From Anisus vortex (lineage: Eukaryota; Mollusca; Gastropoda; Planorbidae), in the NCBI GenBank assembly GCA_949126835.1, contig OX421494.1:6757337-6821336 (forward strand): a stretch of 64,000 bases of DNA, read 5' to 3'. The translations under genes were made by a program, and so were the position numbers. The notes below the pieces were generated by a model that worked only from the letters and a program-made list of their open reading frames with translations, had not been told where the DNA came from and ran no database searches. Below, one piece after another: positions 22,801-35,765 of this stretch; positions within the stretch are counted from its first letter, which is position 1; every line of letters starts with the position of its first letter.

Positions 22801-25800
22801 TTCAGAAGCCCAATAAATGGCAGTTCTGTTAATTCACCATGCCATTGAGATGAAAATAAATCCCTAGGCTTCAACTGTGGTTCGAAATGCAGATATTAAC
22901 GCAAAATATGCCTAACCAACGATTACTGTCGCGGAATTCAAAAGAATTATGAACAGATTAACTCGGACGGCTTATTAATCAGCCTTGTTATAAAGGGCTT
23001 CAACCAAACGTTAGGTAGTGTTATGAGCTGATATCTATGGATATTGAAATGATGATGAAACACTTGTTGAATTGCCTTGATAGACTCGTTGTTCTTGACG
23101 AAACAATCGTACGTAAAAATGCAGCGTTCAATTGTCTATGGCATCATGGCTTTAAGTGAAAAGAAAACAAAAGGCTTAGAATTCACAAACCTAACACCAT
23201 TGTCAGCTCTGCCTGCAAGTTTTAGTTAGGATTATATATACATATGAATTCATTTGTTTGTTCTGCTGTAATTTAATCTAGATATTATAATGTTTTTTTC
23301 CTCAGTTTATTTGTCCTGTCGTTTCTAAAACCTATGGTATGGGCTCTGTATCTTGGATCTGTGCTAGTTGGCATTGGTGCTGCAAGTAGGTAGGATTTTC
23401 TTCAGGGGGGGCATTACTCAAAGAGTAAAATTGTTATACTGTTTTTTTTTTTTTATTGTTGCAAATTTTGACTCCAAGGATTAAATTTATTTTTGTATTT
23501 CAGTTTTATGGACTGCTCAAGGAAATTTCCTAACAATAAACTCTAATTCAGAAACAGTTGCACGAAACAGTGGGATATTTTGGGCAATTTTTCAATGCAG
23601 GTAATTTTATAATGAATATTTTGTTGTGTATGTTGCCTTAAATGATTGCTTCAAACTTCTTTTTTCATACTGAGAACTATTATGCAATAATTAATATAAT
23701 GAACGTGTTTAAAAAAAAATATTCCAGAATATAAAATTAGATAGGTCTAGTTTAAGTTATCTTTGAATTATATCTTACACAATGCCCATTATGCATCATT
23801 AAATGTTTTGGTGAAAGATTATCTTAAAATTGTCATGAACAATCTTTGTAAACAAGACCTATGAAATTCCATATTTAGTTTTTTGTTCTAATTACAAATC
23901 TGTACTTATCTTATTCATGATCGGCAAACTGTCTCTAGAAAATTAAAATATTATGCCCTTTCCAAAGTCTACCATACTTGCATGTAGCCTAGTTATTGTT
24001 GTTTGAGGAGTCTTTAACATAGTCACAACCTTAAAACCTTGTTTTATGAAAACTTAAGTTTTAACCTATGGTGAATTCAAAGTCCTACACAAATGTATTT
24101 GAGTATATTGTTTGCAACCAAATTAACACCTGTTTAGAGGCCTTTATAATTATATTTAATACTTAATACTTACAATGCAGAAAAAACGCTTAAGTACAAT
24201 TTATTTGTCAAGACTGCTCACGTATTTTTGATATAACAAAGGAGACTGGCTGGTTCTGTGGCTAGTACACAATGACCAGAGTTCTGAGCCTACAGTTTTG
24301 GGGAAAGGACATAATAATCTTCTATCTGGAAGAAACATGTGTTAACTTATAAGGCACAAGAAAACATTTGGTAAATTATGTTTATACATAGTTGTGCTTT
24401 GTTTCTTCCTTTCTGCGCTACAGTCTACTATTCGGCAACCTGTACACCTACTTTGTGTTTCAAGGACGAACAGAGATCGAGGACTCAGATCGGATAAAGC
24501 TCTTCGCTGCTCTCAGTGCCGCTGGTTTAGCTGGAAGTCTTTGTTTATTGTTGCTAAGGAAGCCAAGAATGACAGACTCTGACAGTGTCATTAGCCTGAA
24601 TGCCAGGTTTGTATTGAGGCTAAAAATCATGGGTGCAAGAGTGCCGGCATGCCGGCTAATTTAAATTTTGGAAACATGCACGCCGGCCAATCGCCGTCAA
24701 GCTTAATGTGTAATTTCTTGTAGATCTTGTTGCACCGAAATCGGACTTTTTTTTGGGCCGTAACAAACTATAAATGATCAACTTTTTTCTTTAATGAAAA
24801 CTTAAAAGGCGAAACAAAAAGAGCATCAGGAAAATACCAAAGTGTCCGCACATGCGTGATTCTATATTTATATTTAGGTCAGGGTTTCCCTAGTTTTCGT
24901 TGCCCGGTAATTTTTATAGGCCTACCCATGCCTCCAGAGTTCTAAAAACGTTTTTTTTATCGCAATCCGGTAATGTAGCTTTTTTGGACTCAGATGTGAA
25001 TTTGTATTTAGGTCAATCTATACGCCACGCGTTACTCGCGGCCGCGGCTATTAAAACTCATTGTTTTCATTAGCTCATTAGGCTAAGCATTAGCCTCATT
25101 AGGCCTACAATAAAACTTTTGTTTATCAGCCTACTAAAACGAAAACAACTATTTATTAATAGACTTTATCTCAGCGCAACGTCAAAGTTTCAATTATTGC
25201 TATCAATGATGTAAACTCATCACTATAAACTTGTTTTTGTAGAACACTGAGCTCGCTGTAGGCCCTACACTACATTGTTACATTGTTAGTAATATTAACA
25301 TAGTAACCTGTTGCGCTGCGACCTTGACCTGATATCCTTTCTTTTTTCTCTCGCAAATGTCCGAATTCGGCCATCGTAGGCTATTTGTAAAGAAAAAAAT
25401 GCGGGATATTCAATCTTGTTGTTTTTTCCCGACAATATCGAAAATGTAAGACTGTATATTAAAAAACAACAACAAAGAGTCTGACGACTAATATATAGGC
25501 CTATATTAACTATATATATCCTATAAGTTTACAGACGTTCCTTCTAGATAGAAGATTATTACGTCCACTAGGCCCAAAACTCCTGCAGGGCGACAGGGAT
25601 CCGTCGGTGGCAGGGCTAGAACCCGCGACCTGTCAATTGGTTTTTGGTTGACAGTCCGGTGAACTAACCGCTGGACCAGCCGGCTTCACATATATAATAT
25701 ATAAATATAATACAATAATACGCGGACACGAACGCTAAGTATATTATTTTAGGCAGAAACTTTGCCGACTTGTTGGCACTGTCAACTCTTACTTGCCGGC

Positions 25801-28800
25801 CAAATGGGGATCCAGCACTAGCACCCATGCTAAAAATGAAAGTGTATTAATGGGTTGTATGATATCTTCAAATCATTAATTATAAAAGTTAGCTTGTGTA
25901 AGACTTGTATATCACAATATGTATGTCTTTCTTTCTGTTAAAAAACTCCAGAGTAAGTGAAATAAATGAAAATTAGGCCTATGCCTTTTCCATTTCCTTA
26001 CATGTAAACATCATGTAATTAATGAATGTCATCAAATTAAAAAACTTAATATTAATAGCTTTGAAAAAAAAAATGAATACAATGGTTGTTAGACATAAAA
26101 GTTAAAATTTGTAAAAACATAAAAGATACTTTAGTTTTGCCTTTTTAAAGTATTGGGTTGTGTGAGTGTGTTTTGTTGTGATCATGGATATCTTATATTC
26201 TTTTTTGTTTTGTGTGCAAAATTGTGTCCACCTCAGATTTGTATGCATCTGAACATGACATTTATTTGTTTACTTCTTTCTTTGATAGTGCTGTCCAATG
26301 CCCACTGACACCTATAGCGTCATTCAGTAAGTTTATGAAATGTTTTCAATTGATCTGACAGTTACACTTTAAACATAAATCTTAATAGACAAAACTAAAC
26401 AAAATGAGCAGCATAAAAAAAAGATATAATTTACTCATACAATCGCTTTGTGTATTTCTATTCTTACAAATTTCTATTTTTACAGAAAAATCGTTTCAGC
26501 TCTTTAAAACCAGAGAAATGCTTCTTTTGTCATTAGCATTTGCCTACTCAGGTGAGCACAGGTTTCATAATGGCTTATAAAAATAGCTTTATTTCCTAGA
26601 AAGCATGGCATATAAAAAAATGGAAGATAAAAATAACTTTATTTCTTAGAAAGCTTTTGCTCAATTTTGTTTCAAACCCAATGTACAAAACATTAATTTG
26701 GGGAGTTTGTTAATGTTCACTTCCAAACACATTTTGAACAATGAAATTCTTTTCCAATCAATTGCAATTTTATTCCTTTTAGATATTAACAAATCAATGA
26801 TATCTAAATATATGTAAGTTTTATATGTAAATTTATGTAACTTCTCTGTAGAGTTCTAATATTCCGATGCTTTTTTCCTTAACATGATTGAAAAAAAAAT
26901 CTAGGAATTGAGATGACATTCTTAAGTGGTGTCTACGGAGCCAGCATTTCTCATAACCTTCATTTTGGTAACAATGCTAATGGTCTCTTGGGTATATCTG
27001 GTATATTCATAGGAGTTGGAGAGATTTTTGGTGAGGACATAAGTTATTTAAAAAACAATATTCATTAACCCTTTCAATTTGTTTTATTTATGGTCACCAA
27101 AAGCTATGTTTTTTAAAAGGAAGTTTTTAGGGTCAGAAAAAGTGTTGCTTTTTTTCAGTCCTGATAATTTATTTTTGGATGAATTGCCAAATTTACTTTT
27201 GATTAAATTAATTTGACTGGTTAAAGTAAGTGGAACTTTTTAAAAATAGAGAGAATAAAAAAGATATTAAGTAATTCACTTTTTTAAAATTAAAGCTTAA
27301 AATTTTTTGTAATAATAACTTGAAATTTAGCGACAAAGAGCTGATTGAAATTTAATATGTTGACTGAACTTAGTGACTTGACTGACTGGACTTTAAAAAA
27401 AGTTCATGTCTGAATGTCTCACTTGAAATGTATAAATATTGGCTAGGCTGGATAATTGGAAGGGGTGATAAGGTTAAGTGGTCTAGGTAATGTAGTGAGT
27501 CTCACTGGTCTCATGGCAGCGCATTTGAATTGTATTTCAGTATTTTTACTCGGGACTGGGGGTTCTCCCTGAAAATATACAGCTCTTGCGGGAACTAATA
27601 TTAGATGGGGAAAAGTAAATCTATAAATCCCCTTCTATGTCTTGTAAAATTTACAAACGTTCCTAATTCTGGATAGAAAATTATTTTATCATTGTCACAA
27701 AAAACTCCTGCAGGGCGGAAGGGAGTGGACGTCATTAGGGATAGAACCTGGCTCGTCATGTTGACAATACGGTGTGCTAACAGTTTAGTAACAGTAGCAT
27801 CAGCCTTTACTGTGACCATGAAAACCTGGGTCACAACAGTTTCATGAGCCCTATGGACCTACATAATCTGAAAGCGATACTTAAAAGTTTTGTTGTCATA
27901 TATAAAGCTTTTATTTCTTTATTCAGGTGGAGTTTTGTTTGGTTTATTGAGCAAGAAAACAAATGCCCATGGCCGTGATCTTATTATTATGTTGGGCTAC
28001 ACAATCCACATGGTGGCTTTTTTTCTTATCTTCATCAATATTCCCGCGACTGCTCCTTTAAGAGATTCCAATGACCCGACATACATTACTTCAAAGTAAG
28101 TATTTCTTTATTTAAAACAAAAATGTAAAAATATAAAATTAGGAAATATATTATATATATTTGAATATCAAGAACATTCACTGTGCACATTTGGCTTAAA
28201 GCTTTTTTAGTTTTCCTTCTGTGATTCAACTATTTAAACATGGCTTTTTAATTGTTTTTATTTCAGTCAATATGTTGCCATTTTATGCAGTTTTCTGCTA
28301 GGATTTGGTGACAGTAGCTTTAATACGCAGGTAATAAATTGTAAATTTTCACATGTCAGATTTACATTTGAGGGAATAACATGCTATTTAAAGTGTGCTG
28401 CCACCATTTTGTGTTCCTGTATTATTTCTAGCTTTTTCTTTTATGATATGTAAACATATGAAAGTCTAGACACATCTCTATCTGTAGGTATGGAATGCTG
28501 AGGTTGGGTAACCCAATCTAATTATTTTCATCCCAAGTTCATACATTAAATGTAAATTCATACAATTTGGCTTGAGAGTATGTAATCGTGGTTTTTAAAA
28601 AGTCAATAATATTCTCAACGCCCGCAAGGAATGGTACTAAAGTGGGTAAAAGAAGATATTTAGTTGTCACTTTATGTCACTTCATGTCACTTTATGTCAG
28701 CTAATTTATTTTTCTCTAAATTAGTAAAAGAAAAATCTACAATTGACTAATTAAATCAAAAGTTGGGCAAAATTGAAAGTATTGAGCCAGTTTACAGGAA

Positions 28801-30033
28801 AAACAAGAAAGAAAGCTAAAAGTTTTCAACAAATAAACATTACAACAGATAAAAAAAATCTTAACTGGATGAGTACTTAATAATAGAGTGCAGTGAAATT
28901 TTGAAAATGCATTTAATAATTTATAATTACAGCTGCAGTATTAAAGTTTGAAATATTGAATAGCCTATAAAATTTAGATGACTTTACAAACAATTATTTC
29001 TTTAGAAGATATTTTACTTTGTATAAAATTGCTGCATAAAAACATTTTCAAGTAACATCTGTAACATCTTGAAACTATTGAGGTTTGAAAATTTCCCATC
29101 TCAGCATGTACAAGGACTTTGTAAATTCCACATAGCTTGTAATTTTTGTGAATTTTATGGAACTTATAAACTTTTCATGTTAATCATTTATTTTTTTCAA
29201 TCTTTTGCTAGTTTGTCTCTATACTTGGGTTTATGTTTCCCGATGACAGTTCTCCGGCTTTTGCCCTTTTTAAATTTGTGCAGGTAATTTTTTTTTGTAA
29301 TCCTTTATATTCAATTTACTTTTTGCTTCTTATGTTTATGGTTGGCGGGCAGCTGACCTACTTCCCATCATCCCATTTAATTGAAACTTTGCTCAAAGAT
29401 AATTTTTGATGAGCACATATTCTTTAAATATGCACTCCTCCCCCAACCAAAAAATCAGTTATGGTTGTAGTTGTTTTTTTCATTACGGCATGCATTTTAC
29501 CTTCATTGTAAAATCATTAATAGCTCTATAACTTCATTTTTATTTACTAATTTGTGGGGGGAAAAGGGCTAAATCTTAATAACGAAGTGCACATATACAA
29601 GATTTAACTCAAAAACTTTGTTTTTTAGGCGTTGTATATTATATTATCTATCATTTCAATATCTTATATGTGACATACAATTTCGCTGCTTATTAAAAAT
29701 TTTAAAACATTAATGCTTCCTTTAATTTTTATATTAGAGAAAAACTTTTTAACGTTGATTAAGGTAGTTAGTGAAGGATTCATTTATTATCAACATTTAG
29801 AATCGGTTCTACATTTCACAAATCTCTCAACACCGTTGTCTATAAAGGCAAAGTTTGCTTTATTTCTTTCTCAGTCTGTTTCCTCTGCGGCTGGCTTCTA
29901 CTACAGCAACATTCTGCTGCTCCAGTGGCAGCTCTTGATTCTTGTAATCATGGCTACCCTCGGTGTGCTTGGTTTCAACATTGTGGAGTGGAGCGTGGCA
30001 AGAGCATCTAGGCAAGGCTACCAGTCAATCTGA
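19801..30033 (+). CDS. MFSD11: UNC93-like protein MFSD11, complete
   Basis: Thirteen exons join in phase: 19801-19902, 21333-21382, 22360-22467, 23306-23385, 23504-23600, 24424-24606, 26289-26326, 26486-26551, 26905-27030, 27927-28095, 28267-28330, 29212-29283 and 29875-30033 (TGA). They total 1212 nt, giving 403 aa; human MFSD11 is about 449 aa. Matching blocks include NIIILGVSFMF..FTAFQTC, LWTAQGN, ARNSGIFWAIFQ, LFGNLYTYF, ISGIFIGVGEIFGG, LLSKK, LLGFGDSSFNTQ, SPAFALFKFVQ and the C-terminal VEW...YQSI. The hydrophobic segments fit a 12-helix major facilitator of the UNC93 branch. Its substrate is not established. The shorter length lies mainly in the central loop (exons 6-8) between the two six-helix halves. 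Introns contain family-1 SINE copies. A candidate donor GGTAAG just after the stop suggests a possible 3' UTR intron. Confidence 0.93.
20718..20755 (+). mobile_element. LINE 3' tail fragment
   Basis: Contains ATAGAAGGAGCGTATGAAAC followed by ATATTTAAGATAAGATAG. This matches the terminal 3' UTR and ATAAGATAAGATA tail of the LINE at 45300-45608. It is a very short remnant in MFSD11 intron 1. Confidence 0.5.
21021..21184 (-). repeat. tRNA-derived SINE, family 1, full-length copy
   Basis: In MFSD11 intron 1. It has the same order of tail, body, B box and A box as 10063-10227, with only scattered single-base differences visible by eye (for example GGGATAGAACCC, AGTCTGGTGAGC). It is a recent-looking copy. 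Confidence 0.88.
24246..24352 (+). repeat. tRNA-derived SINE, family 1, diverged, opposite orientation
   Basis: Reads GGCTGGTTCTGTGGCTAGTA at the left (A-box side) and ends in GGACATAATAATCTTCTATC then TGGAAGAAACATGTG. This is the same head and tail order as the family-1 SINE, but on the plus strand and with much of the B-box region changed. In MFSD11 intron 5. Confidence 0.6.
25523..25686 (-). repeat. tRNA-derived SINE, family 1, full-length copy
   Basis: In MFSD11 intron 6. Almost identical to the copies at 10063-10227 and 21021-21184, with intact A box (CTGGTCCAGCGGTTAG on minus) and B box region (GGGTTCTAGCCC). Confidence 0.88.
27645..27807 (-). repeat. tRNA-derived SINE, family 1, old diverged copy
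   Basis: Has the family-1 order: TTACAAACGTTCC, ATAGAAAATTATTT, ACTCCTGCAGGGCG, GGGATAGAACC and GTTGACAATACGGTGTGCTAAC. There are many substitutions and small gaps. In MFSD11 intron 9. Confidence 0.7.
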
Positions 30034-30429
30034 CAAAAAAAGAAGGTAAGAAGAATTGTTTTAATAACTCTATTTCTCTTTTGTACTGCTTATTATGTGT
30101 TGTTGTTTTTTTCTGTGTTTTTTTTTTGTTTACCTTTATACAAGAATAAATGAGTTCCATATGAAAAAGTTGTAATATAATTCTGATCATTCTTACTATG
30201 TACAGAAGAAATAACATTGTTTTTTTAAGTAATTTTATTTATTAAAACATTATTTAAATGAAAGTAGAAAAATTGAAAATTGTGTATATAAAGGTAATAT
30301 GTTAAATGGTAGTCAGATCCAGATAATTTATTAGGTTTTATAGAGCTGACATTTTTCTCTGTTAACACGGGAAAAAAGTAACTTTATAAAGTCTAACTTT
30401 GAAAGTGTTAAAACTTTAAAAACATAAAC

Positions 30430-30512
30430 ATTTGTTCTATATTTTAGGAATTGTTAAGCATTTGTTCTGTATTTTAGGAATTGTTAAACATTTGTTCTAT
30501 ATTTTAGGAATA
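30430..30512 (+). repeat. 30-bp direct repeat, 3 copies
   Basis: The unit ACATTTGTTCTATATTTTAG followed by GAATTGTTAA recurs three times with one or two base changes, the last copy truncated. It lies downstream of MFSD11. Confidence 0.8.
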
Positions 30513-32012
30513 TAAGCTCGTCAACACTACAGTTCCCAATGATGAAATAGAATTAACCGTCATGACACATTGAAATTAGAAAGTTAGTGTCTGTGTGTGC
30601 AACCACTACGATGGAGCAAAGCACCGAGCTTTTAGTTTTTATTAGTATATTCTTTCTTCTCAGAGCCATATAAATTGTATGTAAATGTTGATCCTTTTAA
30701 TCCTGCAGAGTTTTAGGGAAATAGTCTGACACTGTGAAATATGACAAAGGGAGATAAATCTTTGTTCCTGAGAGGGCAGACATGACAGTTAACTTGTAAT
30801 CCATATTTATGTTTAACCACAGCTATTAGGATTTACATTTTTTTAAAAAATTCCATTAATATGTGGATGTACTTAAATTTTAAAGTGAATAAGAAACAAT
30901 ATTTTTTAGATTTTGCTAGTGTATTGTACAGCTTGACAAATGGAAAGATTTAAAAGATTATCGTAAAACATGTCTTAATTACTGTGATGAGCATAACATT
31001 CCTGAAGCACCTTTGAAAAAAGTTAATTTTGTAAAATAATGTATATATATATATATATATTTGTATAAAATTGTTCTTTTACATAATGTAGACCTTTTTC
31101 ATTAAAATGGACTTGTTTATCGGCACGAAAATGTTTATGCAAGTTTACTTTGAGAACCTATACAAGTTGTTTTTTTTTATCTAGTTTTTTTTTAGAAACT
31201 GTATATAAAATTATACATTAGTATATTGTTTTATTAAACCATCAAATTGAGGTTTTTTAAAAATATATTTGTTTTATAAAAACCCCATACATAATACTTT
31301 TTTTTATACCTAACTTAACTAAATCTACAGTGTCATATAATCTATTTTTTATATTATTAAATGTACTAAATATTTTTTTAATGTCTTATGAAATGTATAA
31401 CAGCGGTGTGATATCCACATTCATTGAGCCCTTAGTCATTGTTTTTTTTTGTTATGAAACGTGTGTCACTTACCGTAATAAATATATATGTAGAAATGTT
31501 TTTAAAAACAAAATCTTATGATTTTAAATTAACAGTGCAACCATCTATGACATTGTACAAAGGTTTCTGATACAGTCATACACTAGCAACTATAACTTAT
31601 ACTGTGATTGAAGTAATGCAGAATTACCCAGAAATGCAAATGTCTTACTAAAAAAAACTTTTGTGCATATAAATAATGTTTCCCATTTTTTTTCCAGCAA
31701 CATAAATTTACAGTGTCAGCTTAAAATCTCAAATAAAGGTGTGAATATGGTGTCACCATGACTCTCGTGGGTCTGAGTTTCAAAAATTATAATAAGCAAT
31801 TAAAGACTAGACGCTAAAAAGAATCCTAATCTAAATTTGAGAGAGTGGTCGCCATAGTGGCCTACCAGTAAAGCCGACTAGTTTTGAAATGGTTAAAAAA
31901 AAAAGATCTATGTAAATATAAAGTATATTTGTGTCAAATCTTTCCCCCATTGGTTACCGGGTAATTTAAAGATATATTTTACTTTTGTGATTTAGCTTTC
32001 TGCAAATGTCTA

Positions 32013-32083
32013 CCCTAGCTGAGTGGTTATTGTCCCGGACTGCTTTGTGGATGACCTGGGTTCTTTTCACCACTGAAAATTGT
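32013..32083 (+). repeat. Degenerate tRNA-like SINE head
   Basis: Shows TAGCTGAGTGGTTA (A-box-like) and CCTGGGTTC (B-box-like) with tRNA-like spacing, but no good cloverleaf. A comparable remnant is at 37229-37283 (TGGCCCAGCAG ... TTTGAGTTC). Neither looks like a functional tRNA. Confidence 0.4.
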
Positions 32084-33389
32084 TTCTTTTTCTTTCCATT
32101 AATATTACTTTTTTGAAAGATTGTAAAGAATTTCAGGTCTTAAGCTTTCCTAAAATGTTTTTAGTAAGTCAAATCTAAAAAGTATATTTTAGACATGTGG
32201 GAAACGGATGTTCGATTCTCAGCAAGAGATAGATAACTTTTTATTAAATAAAAACACATGCCTTTTTTTTTACCCGATTACAATATTTATTTTAAATTAC
32301 TTTCCTAAATGTTAAAAATTAATTTTAGCTTTCTGTTCATTGTAGATTCTACAGTTTTTATCTGTAGCAATAGGCCTACGTAATTTTTTTCCCCAGGCAG
32401 CGCTGGGCAATTTAGCTTGTATTTAATCAATTTCATGGCGGGCACGTTATAGTGCAGTCTATGTGCGAGTCAACTACAAAAATATAACTTAGACAATCCT
32501 GAACCAAATGGTATCCACTGGTGCAACTAATGTGAAAGTATATGCAATCAAAATTAAGTAAATATTGACTAAAAACCAATTTGAACAAAATAAAAATTGG
32601 TTTTATTTACTGTAAATTAGTTGTCTAGCTAGAATTGGGTATTTTTTCTTTGGGTAGTCTCCCTTCCTTGTGCCATTCTTTTAAAATGTGAATCAGAAAG
32701 GTGTATACATATTTTCATATTTCAATTTCTTTGCCTTACATATATAGTATTGAAATAAAAATATAAAACTTTTAACAGAAATAATATGATGATTTTTCAG
32801 CATAAGCCAAAATATTTGTAGGCCTACAGAATATGATGCTGAAGGGCAACATAAAATATAAATCTAGTGGGTAAAATTTTTTAAACTTAGTGCTTTTAAT
32901 AAAACAGACAAAGGCTTTATTTAGTGTTATGTTTTCTATCAGGTATACAGAGTGCATAAAATCTGAAACAATTTTATTTCATTAATCTTAATCTTTTGGT
33001 ACAATTATTTGACAGAGAGAGCCATATTTTTCTTTATTAACCTGCATTTAATTGTATAGCCAGGTGTATAATTAATTTACAATGCTTGTTGAAATTTAGA
33101 ATTTTTCTTTTTAATTTATATTTCTATAAAGGGAAATGTTTTCCCACATTTTTGCTAGTACTCAATGACATATGTTACAGTGCAAATAGACAAACAAGAT
33201 CTAAGTTTAAGTAGGCCACAACAAAAGCAGAAGAGAATTTTTTTTTTGAACAAATTCTAACAGTTCAGTAGAAAATAAGGACCACAGTAAAATTGATAAA
33301 TCCTGATTGCAGTCTCTTGCAGAATTTTCTAACTGTTGTAAATAAAGTTGGTATAAAATAAAAATATATATGTTGTTCAACCTTTAAAG

Positions 33390-34335
33390 GACTGCATCTC
33401 CAACTTGCCTTGTGGCTTCTCTGAAGGCTTAAGAGACATATTTGGAGTTCTGCAGGTTCTGTTTTGAGAATTTGTTGCGAGATGTTGCTTTTAATTTTCT
33501 TCCACATTTTTCCCTACTCTGGTTCCTCCTTGAACTTTTCTGTCCTGTCTATGACTACATTGATTGCATTCTAGGGACTGTCTTTGTAGCGTGGTTAATT
33601 GCATCTTATGGCTAACAGTATTCCTTTTGCAAGACAGTCCTTTTTTTCTGGCATTCTTATGGTCAGCCCTCAGAGCCTGTATTTTTATCAGCAGTGTATG
33701 TGTATTCATTATCTTGAATATCTTGCCATTGGATTTTTGTTGGTAGTATTACAGCTTGGTATAACTTTATTTTAGTGGCCGCACCGAGTCCTTTTCTCTC
33801 CCATACATTGTCCCAGAGATCTTTAGAGGTGGTGCTTGTATATGCAATTTTGCTGCAGACCTCGTCTATATTGGCAGAATATAGGAGTGTGCTGCCCAGG
33901 TATGTGAATTTATCATTGATTTGTAGGATGTGGCCCTTAACTGTGATTTCTGATTCTCTTTGCAATGTTCCTGGTTCAGGATGATTCAGGACTTTGTTTT
34001 CTGAAATAATTATGCCTACGTTAAAGTTGTCATGGGCTTTTCCAATTCGGTTTTCAAATGCTTGCATTTCGTCTCAGTTTTGATAATTTATAATAGGAAG
34101 TCTTGACAGTTTGCTTTACCTCTGCACGCATACATTGTAAGCTGAATAGTCCCTTATCATTTCTGTAAGGTATTTTGGTTACACTCCTCACCATCATATG
34201 AAAGGCACCAGTTTGGAAAGTAGACAAAACATTGTCTTGTATGTAAAATGTAAAGCTATTCATTGTGAAGTACATGGTGTCCACAGTCCCCAACACTGAC
34301 CTATACACTGTCCGTGGAGAACAATTATATCCCAT
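33390..34335 (-). mobile_element. Degenerate non-LTR retrotransposon reverse-transcriptase C-terminal region
   Basis: On the minus strand the frames carry blocks typical of the C-terminal part of LINE ORF2: FTYLGSTL, IDEVCSKIA, VWERKGL, TKIKLYQAVILPT and KIQWQDIQDNEY. Upstream (34054-34335) is a matching but decayed GAFHMMVRSVT / GLFSLQCMRAEVK segment before the position where the catalytic YADD would be. Several frameshifts or stops break it, so it is a fossil. The 5' part with the endonuclease is absent. Clade is unresolved (RTE/CR1-like by general look). Confidence 0.75.
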
Positions 34336-34899
34336 TAATTATGTACATCTACCTAAAGGCCATTGAATGCATTTCTTGTGTGTCAGTTTATTTTTGTTTT
34401 ATCTAATAGAGACTGTCCTGAATGCTTAGTTAGTCATTTTAATGATTCGTGTATACAAGAGAATGAAAACTATGATATGATATTACATACTGTTTTTATA
34501 CTAATGGTTGTAAATAATATATGGTATATATATGTAAAAAAAATATTTTAATTGATTCTAACGAGTGCCTCGAAGTTTTTATTGTTCCACATATTTTTTT
34601 GTTTTATCTATGTATGACATTTTTTTAATGTATGTATCGTAAATGCATAGCGCCATTCAATTACCATTTGTTTTAATTTAAGTTATAATAAAACGGTGAA
34701 AGCAAAGTCGTATAAAATGTGTTTAATTTACTTTCTGTTATTATTTGATAATTTATAATTCCATCTTCTAAGAAGGGATGAATCTCTCTTTGAAACCAAT
34801 TCTAATATACAATTTTTGTTTCTGCTTAATTTAAGATTGGAATTTAATATATATTTACACTGCCACAATATTGGTTAAATAGTTTGACTGCATACCCCC

Positions 34900-35765
34900 C
34901 CCCCCCATGACCTTCCAGGATTGTGCATTTTCCCCCATGACCTTCCAGGATTGTGTATTTTTCCCTATGACCGTCCAGGATTGTGCATTTTTCTGCATGA
35001 CCTTCAAGGATTGTGAATTTTCCCTGATGACCTTCCACGACCTTCCAGGATTGTGCATTTTTCTCCATGACCTTCCAGGATTGTGCATTTTTCTCCATGA
35101 CCTTCCAGGATTGTGCATTTTTCCACATGACCTTCCAGGATTGTGCATTTTTCTCCATGACCTTCCAGGATTGTGCATTTCCCCCATGACCTTCCAGGAT
35201 TGTGCATTTTTCTGCATGACCTTCAAGGATTGTGCATTTCCCCCATGACCTTCCAGGATTGTGCATTTTCCACATGACCTTCAAGGATTGTGCATTTTCC
35301 CTATGACCTTCTAGGATTGTGCTTTTTCCCCATGACCTTCCAGGATTGTGCATTTTTCTGCATGACCTTCAAGGATTGTGCATTTCCCCCATGACCTTCC
35401 AGGATTGTGCATTTTCCACATGACCTTCAAGGATTGTGCATTTTCCCTATGACCTTCTAGGATTGTGCTTTTTCCCCATGACCTTCAAGGATTGTGCATT
35501 TTTCTCCATGACCTTCCAGGATTGTGCATTTTTCTCCATGACCTTCAAGGATTGTGCATTTTTCCACATGACCTTCCAGGATTGTGCATTTTTCCACATG
35601 ACCTTCCAGGATTGTGAATTTTTCCACATGACCTTCCAGGATTGTGCATTTTTCCACATGACCTTCCAGGATTGTGAATTTTTCCACATGACCTTCCAGG
35701 ATTGTGCACTTTTCCACATGACCTTCCAGGATTGTGCATTTTTCCACATGACCTTCCAGGCTTGC
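34900..35765 (+). repeat. 30-bp minisatellite, about 29 copies
   Basis: The unit is ATGACCTTCCAGGATTGTGC followed by ATTTTTCCAC. The array begins after a C run near 34896 and ends near 35763. Variants include TTCAAGG for TTCCAGG, and cccc or ctgc spacers. Part of the array is itself duplicated: blocks around 35212 and 35358 match with an offset of about 146 bp. Because the unit is 30 bp, several frames on both strands stay open, which explains the repetitive ORFs. Confidence 0.95.

Larger units (their letters stand above)
30034..33389. other. MFSD11 3' UTR and downstream intergenic sequence
   Basis: AT-rich, with no supported coding exon. It contains a 30-bp triplicate at 30430-30512 (ACATTTGTTCTATATTTTAG units), an (AT)n run near 31042-31060, and a degenerate tRNA-like SINE head at 32013-32083 (TAGCTGAGTGGTTA with GGGTTC downstream). 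AATAAA at 30145-30150 is a candidate MFSD11 poly(A) signal. Hydrophobic ORFs here are low complexity. Confidence 0.55.
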
